Source: JBOFSQ01 sp051651625 (GTDB taxonomy: Bacteria > Planctomycetota > Planctomycetia > Pirellulales > Thermoguttaceae). Taken from it: a stretch of 16,800 nt of DNA. The translations under genes were made by a program, and so were the position numbers. The stretch is from the NCBI GenBank assembly GCA_051651625.1, contig JBOFSQ010000048.1, forward strand, positions 1 to 16,800, given 5' to 3'. Positions within the stretch are counted from its first letter, which is position 1. Each line of letters begins with the position of its first letter. The notes beneath the pieces were generated by a model that did not search any database, was not told where the DNA came from, and saw only the letters and a list, made by a program, of their open reading frames with translations. Positions 6,028 through 13,032 of the stretch are shown piece after piece.

Positions 6028-7983
6028 TCACTTTTCCCCTATGCACCACAGCGTTTTCGCACTGCGGATGTAGATGCGGCCCGCGTGCAAAATCGGCGAC
6101 GCCACGCACGGTTCACGCATCGGGTTGACGCCAACAATCATCGCCGCCGCACTCCCCGAAACGAGCCTGCCAGCGTCGTCGGTCTCTGCCTTTGAAAGGT
6201 CAACAACGTAAGCGTGCGGCCCGTCTTTTGTCATATCGAAACAGTAGACGAGCGAACCCACTGCCATCGGCGACGAATAGAAATTGGCCAGACCATCGCC
6301 GAGTTCGAGTTCCCAAAACGCCGCCTTTTTGTCGGTCACTTTGTCGGTCTGATAACAAGTGATGTAACCGCTCGACGCGAGAGTCAAGACGAAAGTTCGT
6401 TCGCCGACTTTTACCGCAAGCGGGCTGCTCGTGTCGGGGAGCATGTTGCTGCCGCTCCAGATGACGTGCGTCGCGGTGACATCGCCGGTGCCGGTGGCGT
6501 CGATCATCGTCGTTCGCGGCGACTGATTTGTGACGACAACATATTTGTCGTCAAACGCTATCGGCGACGGGCCGACATCGCCCGAAAGTGCCTTGCACCG
6601 CCAAACTTCGCTCCCGTCTTCGGCGGCGTAGGCGATGACGAACGGGTCGCCTACGGTGATGATCTGATCGCGTCCTGCGATTCTGGCGACGATTGGCGAC
6701 GCCCACGAGTTCGGAACTTTTCTCGCAACTTCCCAAACCTTTTTTCCAGTCGCGCCGTCGAAGCACAAAAGTTTTGAGTTGGCACCGTCGCCGACATCGT
6801 ATTGCACGATCACTCGCCCCGAATGAATCGCCAGCGACGCGGCGTAACCGTAGTGCGAATCGGGAAGTCCGAGCGACTCTTGCCAAACGATCTTGCCGCT
6901 CATGTCACACGCAACGAGGTCGCCAGTTGCGAAAATTGCGTAGACGCGAACGCCGTCAGTTGCGGGAGTTGGTGCGGCGTAACCGGTGTCGCCGTCGATC
7001 TTGAACGCCGCAACCGCACTCGGAACCTCTGTCTCCCAAAGTTTTTTGCCGCTCGTGTCGGCGGCGATCACGACACGTTTAGTCGCGTCGGCGGCGGTGA
7101 GGAAAATGTGATCGCCCCACAAAATCGGCGAGCTGTTTCCGTCGAGCGACAGCGCGAGTTCCCAGACGACGCCAGTACCGTTCGTCGTGTCCCAAGTTGT
7201 TGGGTATGTTGCATCCGTCGCAGCGACTCCACTTCCAGAAGCACTGCGGAACGACGGCCACGCAGTCGGGTCGTCCGGCAACGCTGCGTTGTCGTCAGAC
7301 GTTGTTGCAGTCGAAACAATTTCTGACGTTGCGGGCGGTGTCTCTGCGCATGAGACGAAATATGAGAACGGAATCGGAGGTGCGACGAGCAATGCCCCAA
7401 CCATAACGCCGACGCCTGCCGCAACAAACACGGCGAGTCCAGCGACGCCAAACGTAAACGCCGCGCGTGCCTGCGCCGATGCCTGTGACGGCGTTTGTGA
7501 TGGTTGCGGAATCGGCAACGTCCGCACGAGCGTTGTTGCGACCTTCGTCGCAACCAGCCCGATGATGGCGACGAAAGCGAGCATGTTCCCCCAAAAATGT
7601 ACATAGAAGCGGCGAAGAAAATAGTCGTCGCGTAAGACCAAATCTCGCTGGCGAACGGCGTCTTGCAGCTCTGCGTTTGTGCGGTCGGCGGCGAGTGACT
7701 TTTTGAGCGCGACGATTTCAGCGTCGTGCGTCGGCAGCAGATTGAACGGGTCGCACCGGTCGAGACGCCAGTTCGCTGCCGCCGCTTTTGACATCGCTTC
7801 TGCTGACGCCGCCGCAGACGTGGGCAGTGTCGTCGCAAAATAGTTCACGATCAACAGCGCGGCGATCCCCGCCGCGACACACCACGCGACACACGCCAGC
7901 CCCGCCGACAACAGATACAAAAATACGACGCCTTGAACCCGCGTCACGGAAAGCTGTGTTTCGGTTTGAGACATGTGGTGCAT
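6028..7983 (-). CDS. Membrane-anchored PQQ-like beta-propeller protein
   Basis: A 651-residue protein. The N-terminal third has three predicted membrane helices: about 17-48, about 131-153 and about 174-201. Between helices 1 and 2 lies an 80-residue segment with charged helix-forming stretches (NAELQDAVRQRDLVLRDD). Residues from about 240 on form a PQQ-type propeller. It opens with AWPSFRSASGSGVA, the planctomycete-style 'WPxFRGxxGxG' entry. Blades then repeat a Gly-Lys/Asp-hydrophobic-Val-Trp-Glu pattern (SGKKLWETE 311-319, SGKIVWQES 362-370, TGKKVWEVA 412-420, DGSEVWRCK 456-464). By analogy with BamB-like proteins the propeller is a scaffold; catalytic PQQ binding cannot be claimed. With an odd number of helices and a cytoplasmic start, the propeller would face the periplasm. 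The start could also be the second Met (MSQTE, 7974). No Shine-Dalgarno site decides. Confidence 0.85.
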   Translation of the reverse strand: MHHMSQTETQLSVTRVQGVVFLYLLSAGLACVAWCVAAGIAALLIVNYFATTLPTSAAASAEAMSKAAAANWRLDRCDPFNLLPTHDAEIVALKKSLAADRTNAELQDAVRQRDLVLRDDYFLRRFYVHFWGNMLAFVAIIGLVATKVATTLVRTLPIPQPSQTPSQASAQARAAFTFGVAGLAVFVAAGVGVMVGALLVAPPIPFSYFVSCAETPPATSEIVSTATTSDDNAALPDDPTAWPSFRSASGSGVAATDATYPTTWDTTNGTGVVWELALSLDGNSSPILWGDHIFLTAADATKRVVIAADTSGKKLWETEVPSAVAAFKIDGDTGYAAPTPATDGVRVYAIFATGDLVACDMSGKIVWQESLGLPDSHYGYAASLAIHSGRVIVQYDVGDGANSKLLCFDGATGKKVWEVARKVPNSWASPIVARIAGRDQIITVGDPFVIAYAAEDGSEVWRCKALSGDVGPSPIAFDDKYVVVTNQSPRTTMIDATGTGDVTATHVIWSGSNMLPDTSSPLAVKVGERTFVLTLASSGYITCYQTDKVTDKKAAFWELELGDGLANFYSSPMAVGSLVYCFDMTKDGPHAYVVDLSKAETDDAGRLVSGSAAAMIVGVNPMREPCVASPILHAGRIYIRSAKTLWCIGEK

Positions 7984-7995
7984 TCAAGGCGGTTT

Positions 7996-8017
7996 GAGTT
8001 TTCGTAAATCGTTCACG
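7996..8017. repeat. 22-bp direct repeat, left copy
   Basis: The 22 nt beginning GAGTTTTCGTAAATCG are identical at 8329-8350 in the same orientation. The two copies enclose the fold-back cluster 8035-8306. Confidence 0.85.
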
Positions 8018-8034
8018 GGTTTTGCGTTTACACG

Positions 8035-8306
8035 CAATTCTTTTTTCTCACACGGAGTCACAGAGGCACGGAGGAGAGTCGCATGACAGCACACATTACG
8101 AGCAATTCTTTTTTTCGCACAAAGGCGCAAAGAGCACAAAGGACACGAAGAGGGTTGGAATTGAAAGCGTCCTTTGTGCTCTTCGTGTACTTCGTGCCTT
8201 TGTGCGCAAAAAAAAGAACTGCCAATAATGCGTAAAATCTGCGACAATCTGCGGCATCTGCGGATTCATATTCTCTCCGTGCCTCTGTGCCTCCGTGTGA
8301 AACTCC
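8035..8306. repeat. Nested fold-back elements, copy 2 of the family at 1115-1380
   Basis: Two palindromes lie one inside the other. The outer arms are 8049-8073 and 8275-8299 (CACACGGAG...GCACGGAG), 25 nt with one mismatch. The inner arms are about 8103-8149 and 8168-8221, sharing TTCTTTTTTTCGCACAAAGG. Between them sits the 34-nt sequence 8235-8268, identical to 1351-1384. The inner palindrome is clearly related to copy 1 (TTCTTTTTT, CACAAAGG, CACGAAG). No gene is present in the gap 7984-8402. Confidence 0.75.
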
Positions 8307-8328
8307 TCAAACGTCTGTGAACGGTTAC

Positions 8329-8350
8329 GAGTTTTCGTAAATCGTTCACG
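8329..8350. repeat. 22-bp direct repeat, right copy
   Basis: An exact repeat of 7996-8017, on the other side of the fold-back cluster. It is too long to be an ordinary transposase target duplication. A recombination-based duplication of flanking sequence, or a separate repeat unit, is more likely. Confidence 0.85.
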
Positions 8351-8358
8351 ATTTATTC

Positions 8359-8385
8359 CGTCGTTCCCGTTTTGCGGGAACGACG
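8359..8385 (-). terminator. Strong hairpin after the SMP-30-like gene
   Basis: CGTCGTTCCCG (8359-8369) pairs perfectly with CGGGAACGACG (8375-8385) around a 5-nt loop. It lies 17 bp beyond the stop codon of the minus-strand gene ending at 8403. No T-run follows on the minus strand, so it may need Rho or serve mainly for RNA stability. Confidence 0.55.
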
Positions 8386-8402
8386 AAACGTGGCACGAGC
8401 GG

Positions 8403-9659
8403 TCACTCCAGATCAATCACACTCAAGGTGTTCGGCTCGTCGAACTTTGTGTTGCGAAGGCCGGGGAACGTCCAGTCGAAGTTGGCGATGATCATCTTGT
8501 TGCCAACGACAACGCACTCGCACGGCTGGTCGAGACTGCCGTCGGCACCGTCGGTGTCGCCGTTTTCCCAGACTGTCGTGAGCACCGCATTCGCACCGCG
8601 ACGCGGCGGCGTGAAGGCGTGAATCGCGTTACGCTGCGAGTCGTTGATGTAAACTTTGTTTGTGCGGCCATCGTAGAAGATGCCATCGACGCAGGTGATC
8701 ACGTCGCCCGCTTTGTGAATCGTCTCAACATTCGCCTTGCCACCGACACGCCGCGGCGGAGTAATCGCGTAGATCGCACCGTCACCGAAGTTGCCGGAGT
8801 AGATCGTCCCGTCGGGGCCAGCCGTCATTCCATCGAGACCGGCGTTGTCACCGCGACCGAGTTTGGTCGTCTCAACGATGGCGACCATGTGTGGATCGGT
8901 GCCATTCGGCTTGACTTTGATTGTCGGGTTGTCGCCACTTCCGGCGCGGAGTGCTTCACGCTCGGTGAACATCCACAGGCCACCGGTGCCGAACTTTTCG
9001 GGGAGATCGAGGAACGTGTCGGTAACGTAGAGGTGTCCGCGATTCCACAAAATCGCGTTGGCCAGCTTGAGACCATCCACGACGACTTCGACTTCGCCCG
9101 TCGGCGTGTCGCCGTTCATCTTGACGCGAAGAATACGCGACTTGTGGTCGGCGTCGAAGAAGTATTGGTTGTCGCAGACGTAGAGATTACCGTCGGGGCC
9201 GAAGTCGAGTCCCATCGGGCCGCACTGGCCGGTCGATTCGAGGACGGGGAACTCAAGGACTTTTTCGACCGATCCATCCGCACCAACGCGGACGAGAAAT
9301 CCGGGGTTGAGTTTTGGCCCTTTGTTTTCGGGGCGTCCGTTGAAGTTTGGGACGGCGAGGAAGATTGTTCCGGTCTTGTCGGAGACGGTCATTCCGTCGG
9401 GGTTGTGCAGGTCGCTGGGGAGCGTTGCGAACAGTTTCGGTTTGAACTGTTCGTTGCACTTGTCGAGGTTAGTTGCGCCGTCTTTGTCGGCGACGGTCGG
9501 TACGAACTTTTGCGTGACGTTAGTCGCAGACGCAGCTTGACCGCGTGGCAACCGCGTCAAAAGACGGCGTGCGGCGTCTCCTTGCGCGAAGACCGTTCCG
9601 CTCACTACAACCGCGAGTGTCAACACTGCAACGGTTCGACCCAAATTCTTGTTCAACAT
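8403..9659 (-). CDS. Secreted SMP-30/NHL-type beta-propeller protein
   Basis: A 418-residue protein with a signal peptide (1-25, ending VFA before Gln-Gly). The mature part is a six-bladed-type propeller with repeated blade ends 'DGxxYV/IxD/N': NPDGMTVSDKTGTIFLAV (86-103), MGLDFGPDGNLYVCDNQY (149-166), NRGHLYVTDTFLDLP (206-220), LDGMTAGPDGTIYSGNFGDG (275-294) and VDGIFYDGRTNKVYINDSQ (324-342). These resemble gluconolactonase/SMP-30 and NHL proteins, which bind a metal through scattered Asp/Asn/Glu. The substrate is not predictable. The frame is open upstream to 9926, but the Met at 9657-9659 is preceded by AGGAG at ideal distance and begins the signal peptide, so the longer form is rejected. 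It appears monocistronic, with a hairpin after the stop. Confidence 0.87.
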   Translation of the reverse strand: MLNKNLGRTVAVLTLAVVVSGTVFAQGDAARRLLTRLPRGQAASATNVTQKFVPTVADKDGATNLDKCNEQFKPKLFATLPSDLHNPDGMTVSDKTGTIFLAVPNFNGRPENKGPKLNPGFLVRVGADGSVEKVLEFPVLESTGQCGPMGLDFGPDGNLYVCDNQYFFDADHKSRILRVKMNGDTPTGEVEVVVDGLKLANAILWNRGHLYVTDTFLDLPEKFGTGGLWMFTEREALRAGSGDNPTIKVKPNGTDPHMVAIVETTKLGRGDNAGLDGMTAGPDGTIYSGNFGDGAIYAITPPRRVGGKANVETIHKAGDVITCVDGIFYDGRTNKVYINDSQRNAIHAFTPPRRGANAVLTTVWENGDTDGADGSLDQPCECVVVGNKMIIANFDWTFPGLRNTKFDEPNTLSVIDLE

Positions 9660-9927
9660 AGTCGTTCTCTCCTTGCTTCTTGTTACCGCGTACCGGCGTC
9701 GGTCTCCGCACAACCATGAACGGCGACCCAGTACGAAAAGTGGCAACCATTGTACCGACGATACCGCGCGGCGGTAGGGGAGAGATGGCAAAGCTAGAGC
9801 GGGGTGTAACAAAGTTTTGGTTGCGTGCTCGTTGCAAGCGAAATTTGACGAGATTGTGGACGTTGCATCGAATCCGTAGCACCAAAGGTGTGTTCCATCC
9901 TGTATAGGGCACATGTATCTACACATC

Positions 9928-10170
9928 TCATATTATCGGGAAGGGGGCGAATTTTTTGAGGAGCTTTGCGATGTTTTCGATTTCGTCGAGGTTGCAGTTG
10001 ATGTGGTTCAAAAAGTCGAGCTTTCTAGCGTTTTGGTGCCGTCCAAACTCGCACCTGATGCGGCGCGGACTTTATAGCGGGGCACCTTGCGAATATATCA
10101 ATCCGTTCTTTTGCAACAACTCTGCTTTCCATGTCTTCACAGCGGTGGACTGGGTTTCGTATACAGAAAA
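9928..10170 (-). pseudogene. Decayed reading frame, C-terminal remnant
   Basis: Between 10074 and the TGA at 9928-9930 the minus strand encodes 47 residues that read like a real C-terminus: CEFGRHQNARKLDFLNHINC followed by NLDEIENIAKLLKKFAPFP, an acidic-helical segment. In the same frame the sequence upstream is also protein-like (YETQSTAVKTWKAELLQKNG, then LIYSQGAPL), but a TAA at 10072-10074 interrupts it, and no start codon with a ribosome-binding site is visible. The upstream portion overlaps repeat P. I do not recognise the family. It may be a broken gene whose 5' part was replaced by the repeat, or two unrelated pieces joined by chance. Confidence 0.35.
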
Positions 10171-10188
10171 AGGAGGTGGAATAAGCTA
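10139..10188. repeat. Repeat P, left border copy
   Basis: This contains GGTGGACTGGGTTTC and ends in TAAGCTA. The 45 nt at 10144-10188 match 15713-15757 at 39 positions. The 20 nt at 10139-10158 are identical to 12284-12303. It is immediately followed by repeat Q. Confidence 0.8.
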
Positions 10189-10201
10189 GGTTGGCAGGGT
10201 G

Positions 10202-10240
10202 GTTAGCGGGTGAAAACGGTAGTCGGGGCACCGTGCGGCC
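10202..10240. repeat. Repeat Q, left border copy
   Basis: This begins GTTAGCGGGTGAAAACGGTA and matches 16184-16222 at 35 of 39 positions, same orientation. It lies 13 bp after repeat P here, but 426 bp after P in the right-hand copy. Confidence 0.8.
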
Positions 10241-10391
10241 CCAACGGAAGACGCCTTCCGCCACGACGACTGGCTCTAGCTCGTTTGTTACGTTCAACTG
10301 CAATTAGCGATGTCATATTCTTTTCCTCATTTGTTAAAACTGTCAAATTCACGATTCTTTTGGCGTAAACGGTTCGGGATTGTGATGATAG

Positions 10392-10430
10392 CTGACCTAC
10401 CCTGCGTTTCCCGAACAGCACGCAACGCTA
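10392..10430. repeat. Repeat R, left border copy
   Basis: CTGACCTACCC followed by CCGAACAGCACGCAACGCTA, matching 16429-16468 with one gap and a few substitutions. It lies 15 bp beyond the stop codon of the minus-strand gene 10446-11591. Confidence 0.75.
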
Positions 10431-10445
10431 GCATTTTTGATAACG

Positions 10446-11591
10446 TCATTGTTGTCCGATGTTGATTCGGTCATTGTCATAATCATCAAAAGTGAATACA
10501 AGGCGGTCGCCGTTGGCTTTTGGTAAAAACAGCAGGCAAAGATCAATCCAGTCTTCATCTGTCATTGGCGGAGGTTCGTTTGGAGATTCATCGACGACAT
10601 CATCGGATAAAAAATCGAAATACCGTTCGATAAGTTTTTTCAATAAAACCCCTTGGAACTCTTCCCATCGCTTTGCCATTTCTGGAGACGTTGTTTTGAC
10701 TTCAATAACCATACGCGGCTCTTGAGTATTGATGCCAATGATAGTGTATTCACGGCTATCGCAAAGAAAGTCGAGAGAAATCTGATCGAAAGGACTTCCC
10801 ATTCGTTTTAAGTACCCAAGTTCCCATGCTGCTGCGGAATCAGGATGCAAAAAAACAGCTTTCACTGAATTATAACCGTGTAACTTTTCCAAAGCACTTA
10901 AAAGAGCTGGCGAGTCCTGCTTGCATAAGGTATCAAACCGCTCTTTTAATTTCGCAACAAATAATTCGTCGCTTATCAAATGGCAATCATTTGTCACCGT
11001 AGACAAAAATGACAAATTCCACCCCACTTCAATAAACAGGTCATAAAAGAACCCTATGTTCAAAAGGACAGCATTGTTGTTTCCCCCAACAATATAATAC
11101 GCGTCTTGTTTCAGTATCCAGCTAGACCGCTTGTTCTCGTTCGTTACTTCAAAAAAGTCTCGTACCGCCTGAAGTTCGCTATCATCCTCATTGTTCGCGG
11201 ACGGAATGACAAAATATGGACCGAAATTCAGGTCTCGCATGTTGACAATGATGTACAAATGCTTGATGCCAATCTTTGTCAAAGGACTGAAAAAGTCAGC
11301 AACTTTTTGTTGACCATTGCTAAGAGCTTCACTGACTTGAGCTAGTCTTGCTTTCGTTGCAATACTGAAATTGTGACATTTTTCAAAGGCGTTTATCGCC
11401 GAAGGCAATTTTTGCACGTCGCTCAATGACTTCAAGTCAATACGGCACACCATCGCGGTATCTTCATCAACGAAGCAAGAAATCTCATCGTAAATTTCCT
11501 GCGGGGATTGCCTCTTGTCATTAGCGTTTGATACACTGACGTGACAAAAAAGAGCAATTATTAAAGCAGCACAAATAGTATACGGATTCAT
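10446..11591 (-). CDS. Secreted protein of unknown function, first border gene of the AT-rich island
   Basis: 381 residues. Residues 1-23 are a signal peptide (MNPYTICAALIIALFCHVSV, then SNA), so it should be exported. Near the mature N-terminus, FVDEDTAMVCRIDLKSL (40-56) resembles the entry strand of large planctomycete secreted families in which a threshold-like sentence 'D.T..V.R.DL' opens an alpha/beta domain. I cannot name a characterised relative. The rest alternates strands and amphipathic helices, with an acidic, Pro-rich C-terminal tract (DDVVDESPNEPPPMTDEDW, 330-348). I chose the Met at 11589-11591 because the signal peptide starts there. The longer frame to 11657 adds a basic stretch without a ribosome-binding site. 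No strong Shine-Dalgarno site is seen for either. By position it would be the last gene of the minus-strand cluster. Confidence 0.72.
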   Translation of the reverse strand: MNPYTICAALIIALFCHVSVSNANDKRQSPQEIYDEISCFVDEDTAMVCRIDLKSLSDVQKLPSAINAFEKCHNFSIATKARLAQVSEALSNGQQKVADFFSPLTKIGIKHLYIIVNMRDLNFGPYFVIPSANNEDDSELQAVRDFFEVTNENKRSSWILKQDAYYIVGGNNNAVLLNIGFFYDLFIEVGWNLSFLSTVTNDCHLISDELFVAKLKERFDTLCKQDSPALLSALEKLHGYNSVKAVFLHPDSAAAWELGYLKRMGSPFDQISLDFLCDSREYTIIGINTQEPRMVIEVKTTSPEMAKRWEEFQGVLLKKLIERYFDFLSDDVVDESPNEPPPMTDEDWIDLCLLFLPKANGDRLVFTFDDYDNDRINIGQQ

Positions 11592-11680
11592 ATTTCGTAA
11601 TCTACCGGAACATCGGCTAGTGTATTCTCTGGGTGTCGTGCGGATTCGCAGAGTCATCGTTTATGCAATTTGCTTCTTGT

Positions 11681-12316
11681 TTATGCGAACCTTTTTCGTT
11701 GTCGGTTGTCGCATATGATTTTTGTGATTCCGCTAAAGAATCTGGGCAAGCACACGTCACATTTTTTGTAAAAAATGACATTGTTGTTTATTTTGGGAGC
11801 GTCTGGCACTATACACGGCAAACCCGAAGCGTCTTCTGTAACAAGCAGGCGGACAAAAGCATCGGTATTTGTAAGTGCAATTGGATGTTCGAGCAATATC
11901 ATTGATTGTTCTTGAATAAATGTCGCCTTCCTGTGAGTTTGATATTCTGCGGTACAATTTCTGGTTAGGAGTTGAATGGAAAGTGCGTCGCCATCATACG
12001 ACACCGTAATAATACTGCCACTCCCACGATGAAATTGCGTACTCCATGTGCCCACAACACTGACAGGGTAATCGAGTATGGCTGGATTGCGTCTGTACTC
12101 CGTATTCACTCCACTTTCTTTGTAAGCAGCGATTTTTCTTAAAATGGCAAACTGAAGAACATGGTCGTTTGTGGTAAACAGAAAAAGCAGCCAGATAGCT
12201 AGCACCGCAAAAAATACTAACCATGTGCGAAAAATCGTTTTTTTACCAATAGAAGCTGGCCTATTGATATTGGCGGTTTTATGACAGCGGTGGACTGGGT
12301 TTCCATGACATCGCAA
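11681..12316 (-). CDS. Single-span membrane protein of unknown function
   Basis: 211 residues from the first ATG. One membrane helix lies at about 31-48 (TWLVFFAVLAIWLLFLF), after a basic leader with KK and R, so the C-terminal 160 residues would be outside. That domain is beta-rich: VVGTWSTQFHRGSGSIITVS (87-106) and AFIQ/ALT-type strands, then LPCIVPD (166-172). A Gly-Thr-Trp start with a later Leu-Pro-x-Ile-Val-Pro recalls small lipocalin-like planctomycete proteins that measure 'G.W', but I cannot assign a family. The start is uncertain: codons 1-13 lie in the 12284-12303 copy of repeat P, where a second frame also has an ATG (12302-12304). No Shine-Dalgarno site is seen. The gaps to the neighbours are 99 and 89 bp. 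Confidence 0.6.
   Translation of the reverse strand: MRCHGNPVHRCHKTANINRPASIGKKTIFRTWLVFFAVLAIWLLFLFTTNDHVLQFAILRKIAAYKESGVNTEYRRNPAILDYPVSVVGTWSTQFHRGSGSIITVSYDGDALSIQLLTRNCTAEYQTHRKATFIQEQSMILLEHPIALTNTDAFVRLLVTEDASGLPCIVPDAPKINNNVIFYKKCDVCLPRFFSGITKIICDNRQRKRFA
12284..12303. repeat. Repeat P, internal copy
   Basis: ACAGCGGTGGACTGGGTTTC is identical to 10139-10158 in the same orientation. After it the similarity fades. It overlaps the proposed start of the gene 11681-12316. The neighbouring 12324-12415 shows a short protein-like minus-strand frame (FWVMLKTTNPDPKTEKINQQ before a TAG at 12324), perhaps another gene remnant. Confidence 0.75.
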
Positions 12317-12415
12317 TAGCTTCCTATATGGGCTGTTGGTTAATCTTTTCCGTTTTGGGGTCAGGATTCGTGGTTTTCAGCATCACCCAAAAGTCGCGGA
12401 CAAGGATGCTGTCTT

Positions 12416-12973
12416 TTAGTGAACGGGAACAGAATCGGCACCATAATCTACATCAGATACCAAAGATCCGTCTGTTGAAAATTGCTTTAATCTAACTCTT
12501 TTATAATCCTTAAGTTCTAATTCAAAACGAAGCTGACCGTTAGGATACCATAATTTTTGGCAACCTGTTCCATTTTCAACTAAACTTCCCAAAACTCCAT
12601 CAGGCGTATAGTATTTTCCACTTCTTACTTTATGCCTGTCTGGAAGAGGCTCTTTTGGGTAATCAACAAATTCGACATATATTTCCCCCTCTTCTTTGAG
12701 GACGCCACTTTCATAGAATCCCTTATAAGCATTATAGCCATCATGTGGATTTAGTACGAACCAGTATCCACAGATTCCGTCGTCAACCGTAACGCGGTAA
12801 TACTTTTTACCTAAAATACTACTTGCATCAATCAAATTTAAACCGTAATAATGCCCTGTATAGTCTTTGGAATAGGGCAATACAGTTTTTCCTGTTCCAA
12901 CAAATAGAAAAAAAAACGTGGCAAGTAACAGAGTACATAGGGCACCCAGAAAGAGTTTCTTCACGAATGTCAT
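12416..12973 (-). CDS. Exported or membrane-anchored protein with YwqK/MORN_2-type repeats
   Basis: 185 residues. Residues 5-27 form a hydrophobic segment (KKLFLGALCTLLLATFFFLF), either a signal anchor or an uncleaved signal. The C-terminal part holds four short repeats of the form aromatic-x-x-(D/N/S)G-x-L: YKGFYESGVLKEEGEIYV (83-100), GKYYTPDGVLGSLVENG (119-135), CQKLWYPNGQLRFELEL (138-154) and LKQFSTDGSLVSDVD (162-176). This is the MORN_2 pattern of the YwqK antitoxin family, in which repeats stack into a beta sheet that serves binding, not catalysis. GGAGGT (complement of 12983-12988) lies nine bases before the ATG at 12971-12973. A GTG three bases earlier is the alternative start. An antitoxin or immunity role is possible by family resemblance only. 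Confidence 0.78.
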   Translation of the reverse strand: MTFVKKLFLGALCTLLLATFFFLFVGTGKTVLPYSKDYTGHYYGLNLIDASSILGKKYYRVTVDDGICGYWFVLNPHDGYNAYKGFYESGVLKEEGEIYVEFVDYPKEPLPDRHKVRSGKYYTPDGVLGSLVENGTGCQKLWYPNGQLRFELELKDYKRVRLKQFSTDGSLVSDVDYGADSVPVH

Positions 12974-13032
12974 CACTCACTAACCTCCAATGTTTTTGCA
13001 CATGTGCTGAATGCGTTTTTGTAGAGACGTTT

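Larger units (their letters stand above)
9660..10445. other. Gene-poor junction between the GC-rich part and the AT-rich island
   Basis: No intact gene is seen. From left to right it holds the leader of the minus-strand SMP-30-like gene, a decayed minus-strand reading frame (9928-10170), and the repeats P (10139-10188), Q (10202-10240) and R (10392-10430). The stretch 10241-10391 shows nothing further except a 37-codon minus-strand frame judged not to be a gene. Confidence 0.6.

Noticed and set aside
8619..9719. 366-codon plus-strand frame opposite the SMP-30-like gene
   Set aside because: It is the antisense shadow of a clear propeller gene with signal peptide and ribosome-binding site. Its own translation shows no domain and has no supported start.
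9660..9926. 89-codon upstream extension of the SMP-30-like gene
   Set aside because: The extension has no domain and would bury the signal peptide. A strong AGGAG site precedes the inner ATG at 9657-9659.
10203..10316. 37-codon minus-strand frame with a GAGGA site before its ATG, ending in repeat Q
   Set aside because: Its last third is repeat Q. At the right-border copy of Q the corresponding ATG frame reaches a stop after 13 codons, so the frame is not conserved.
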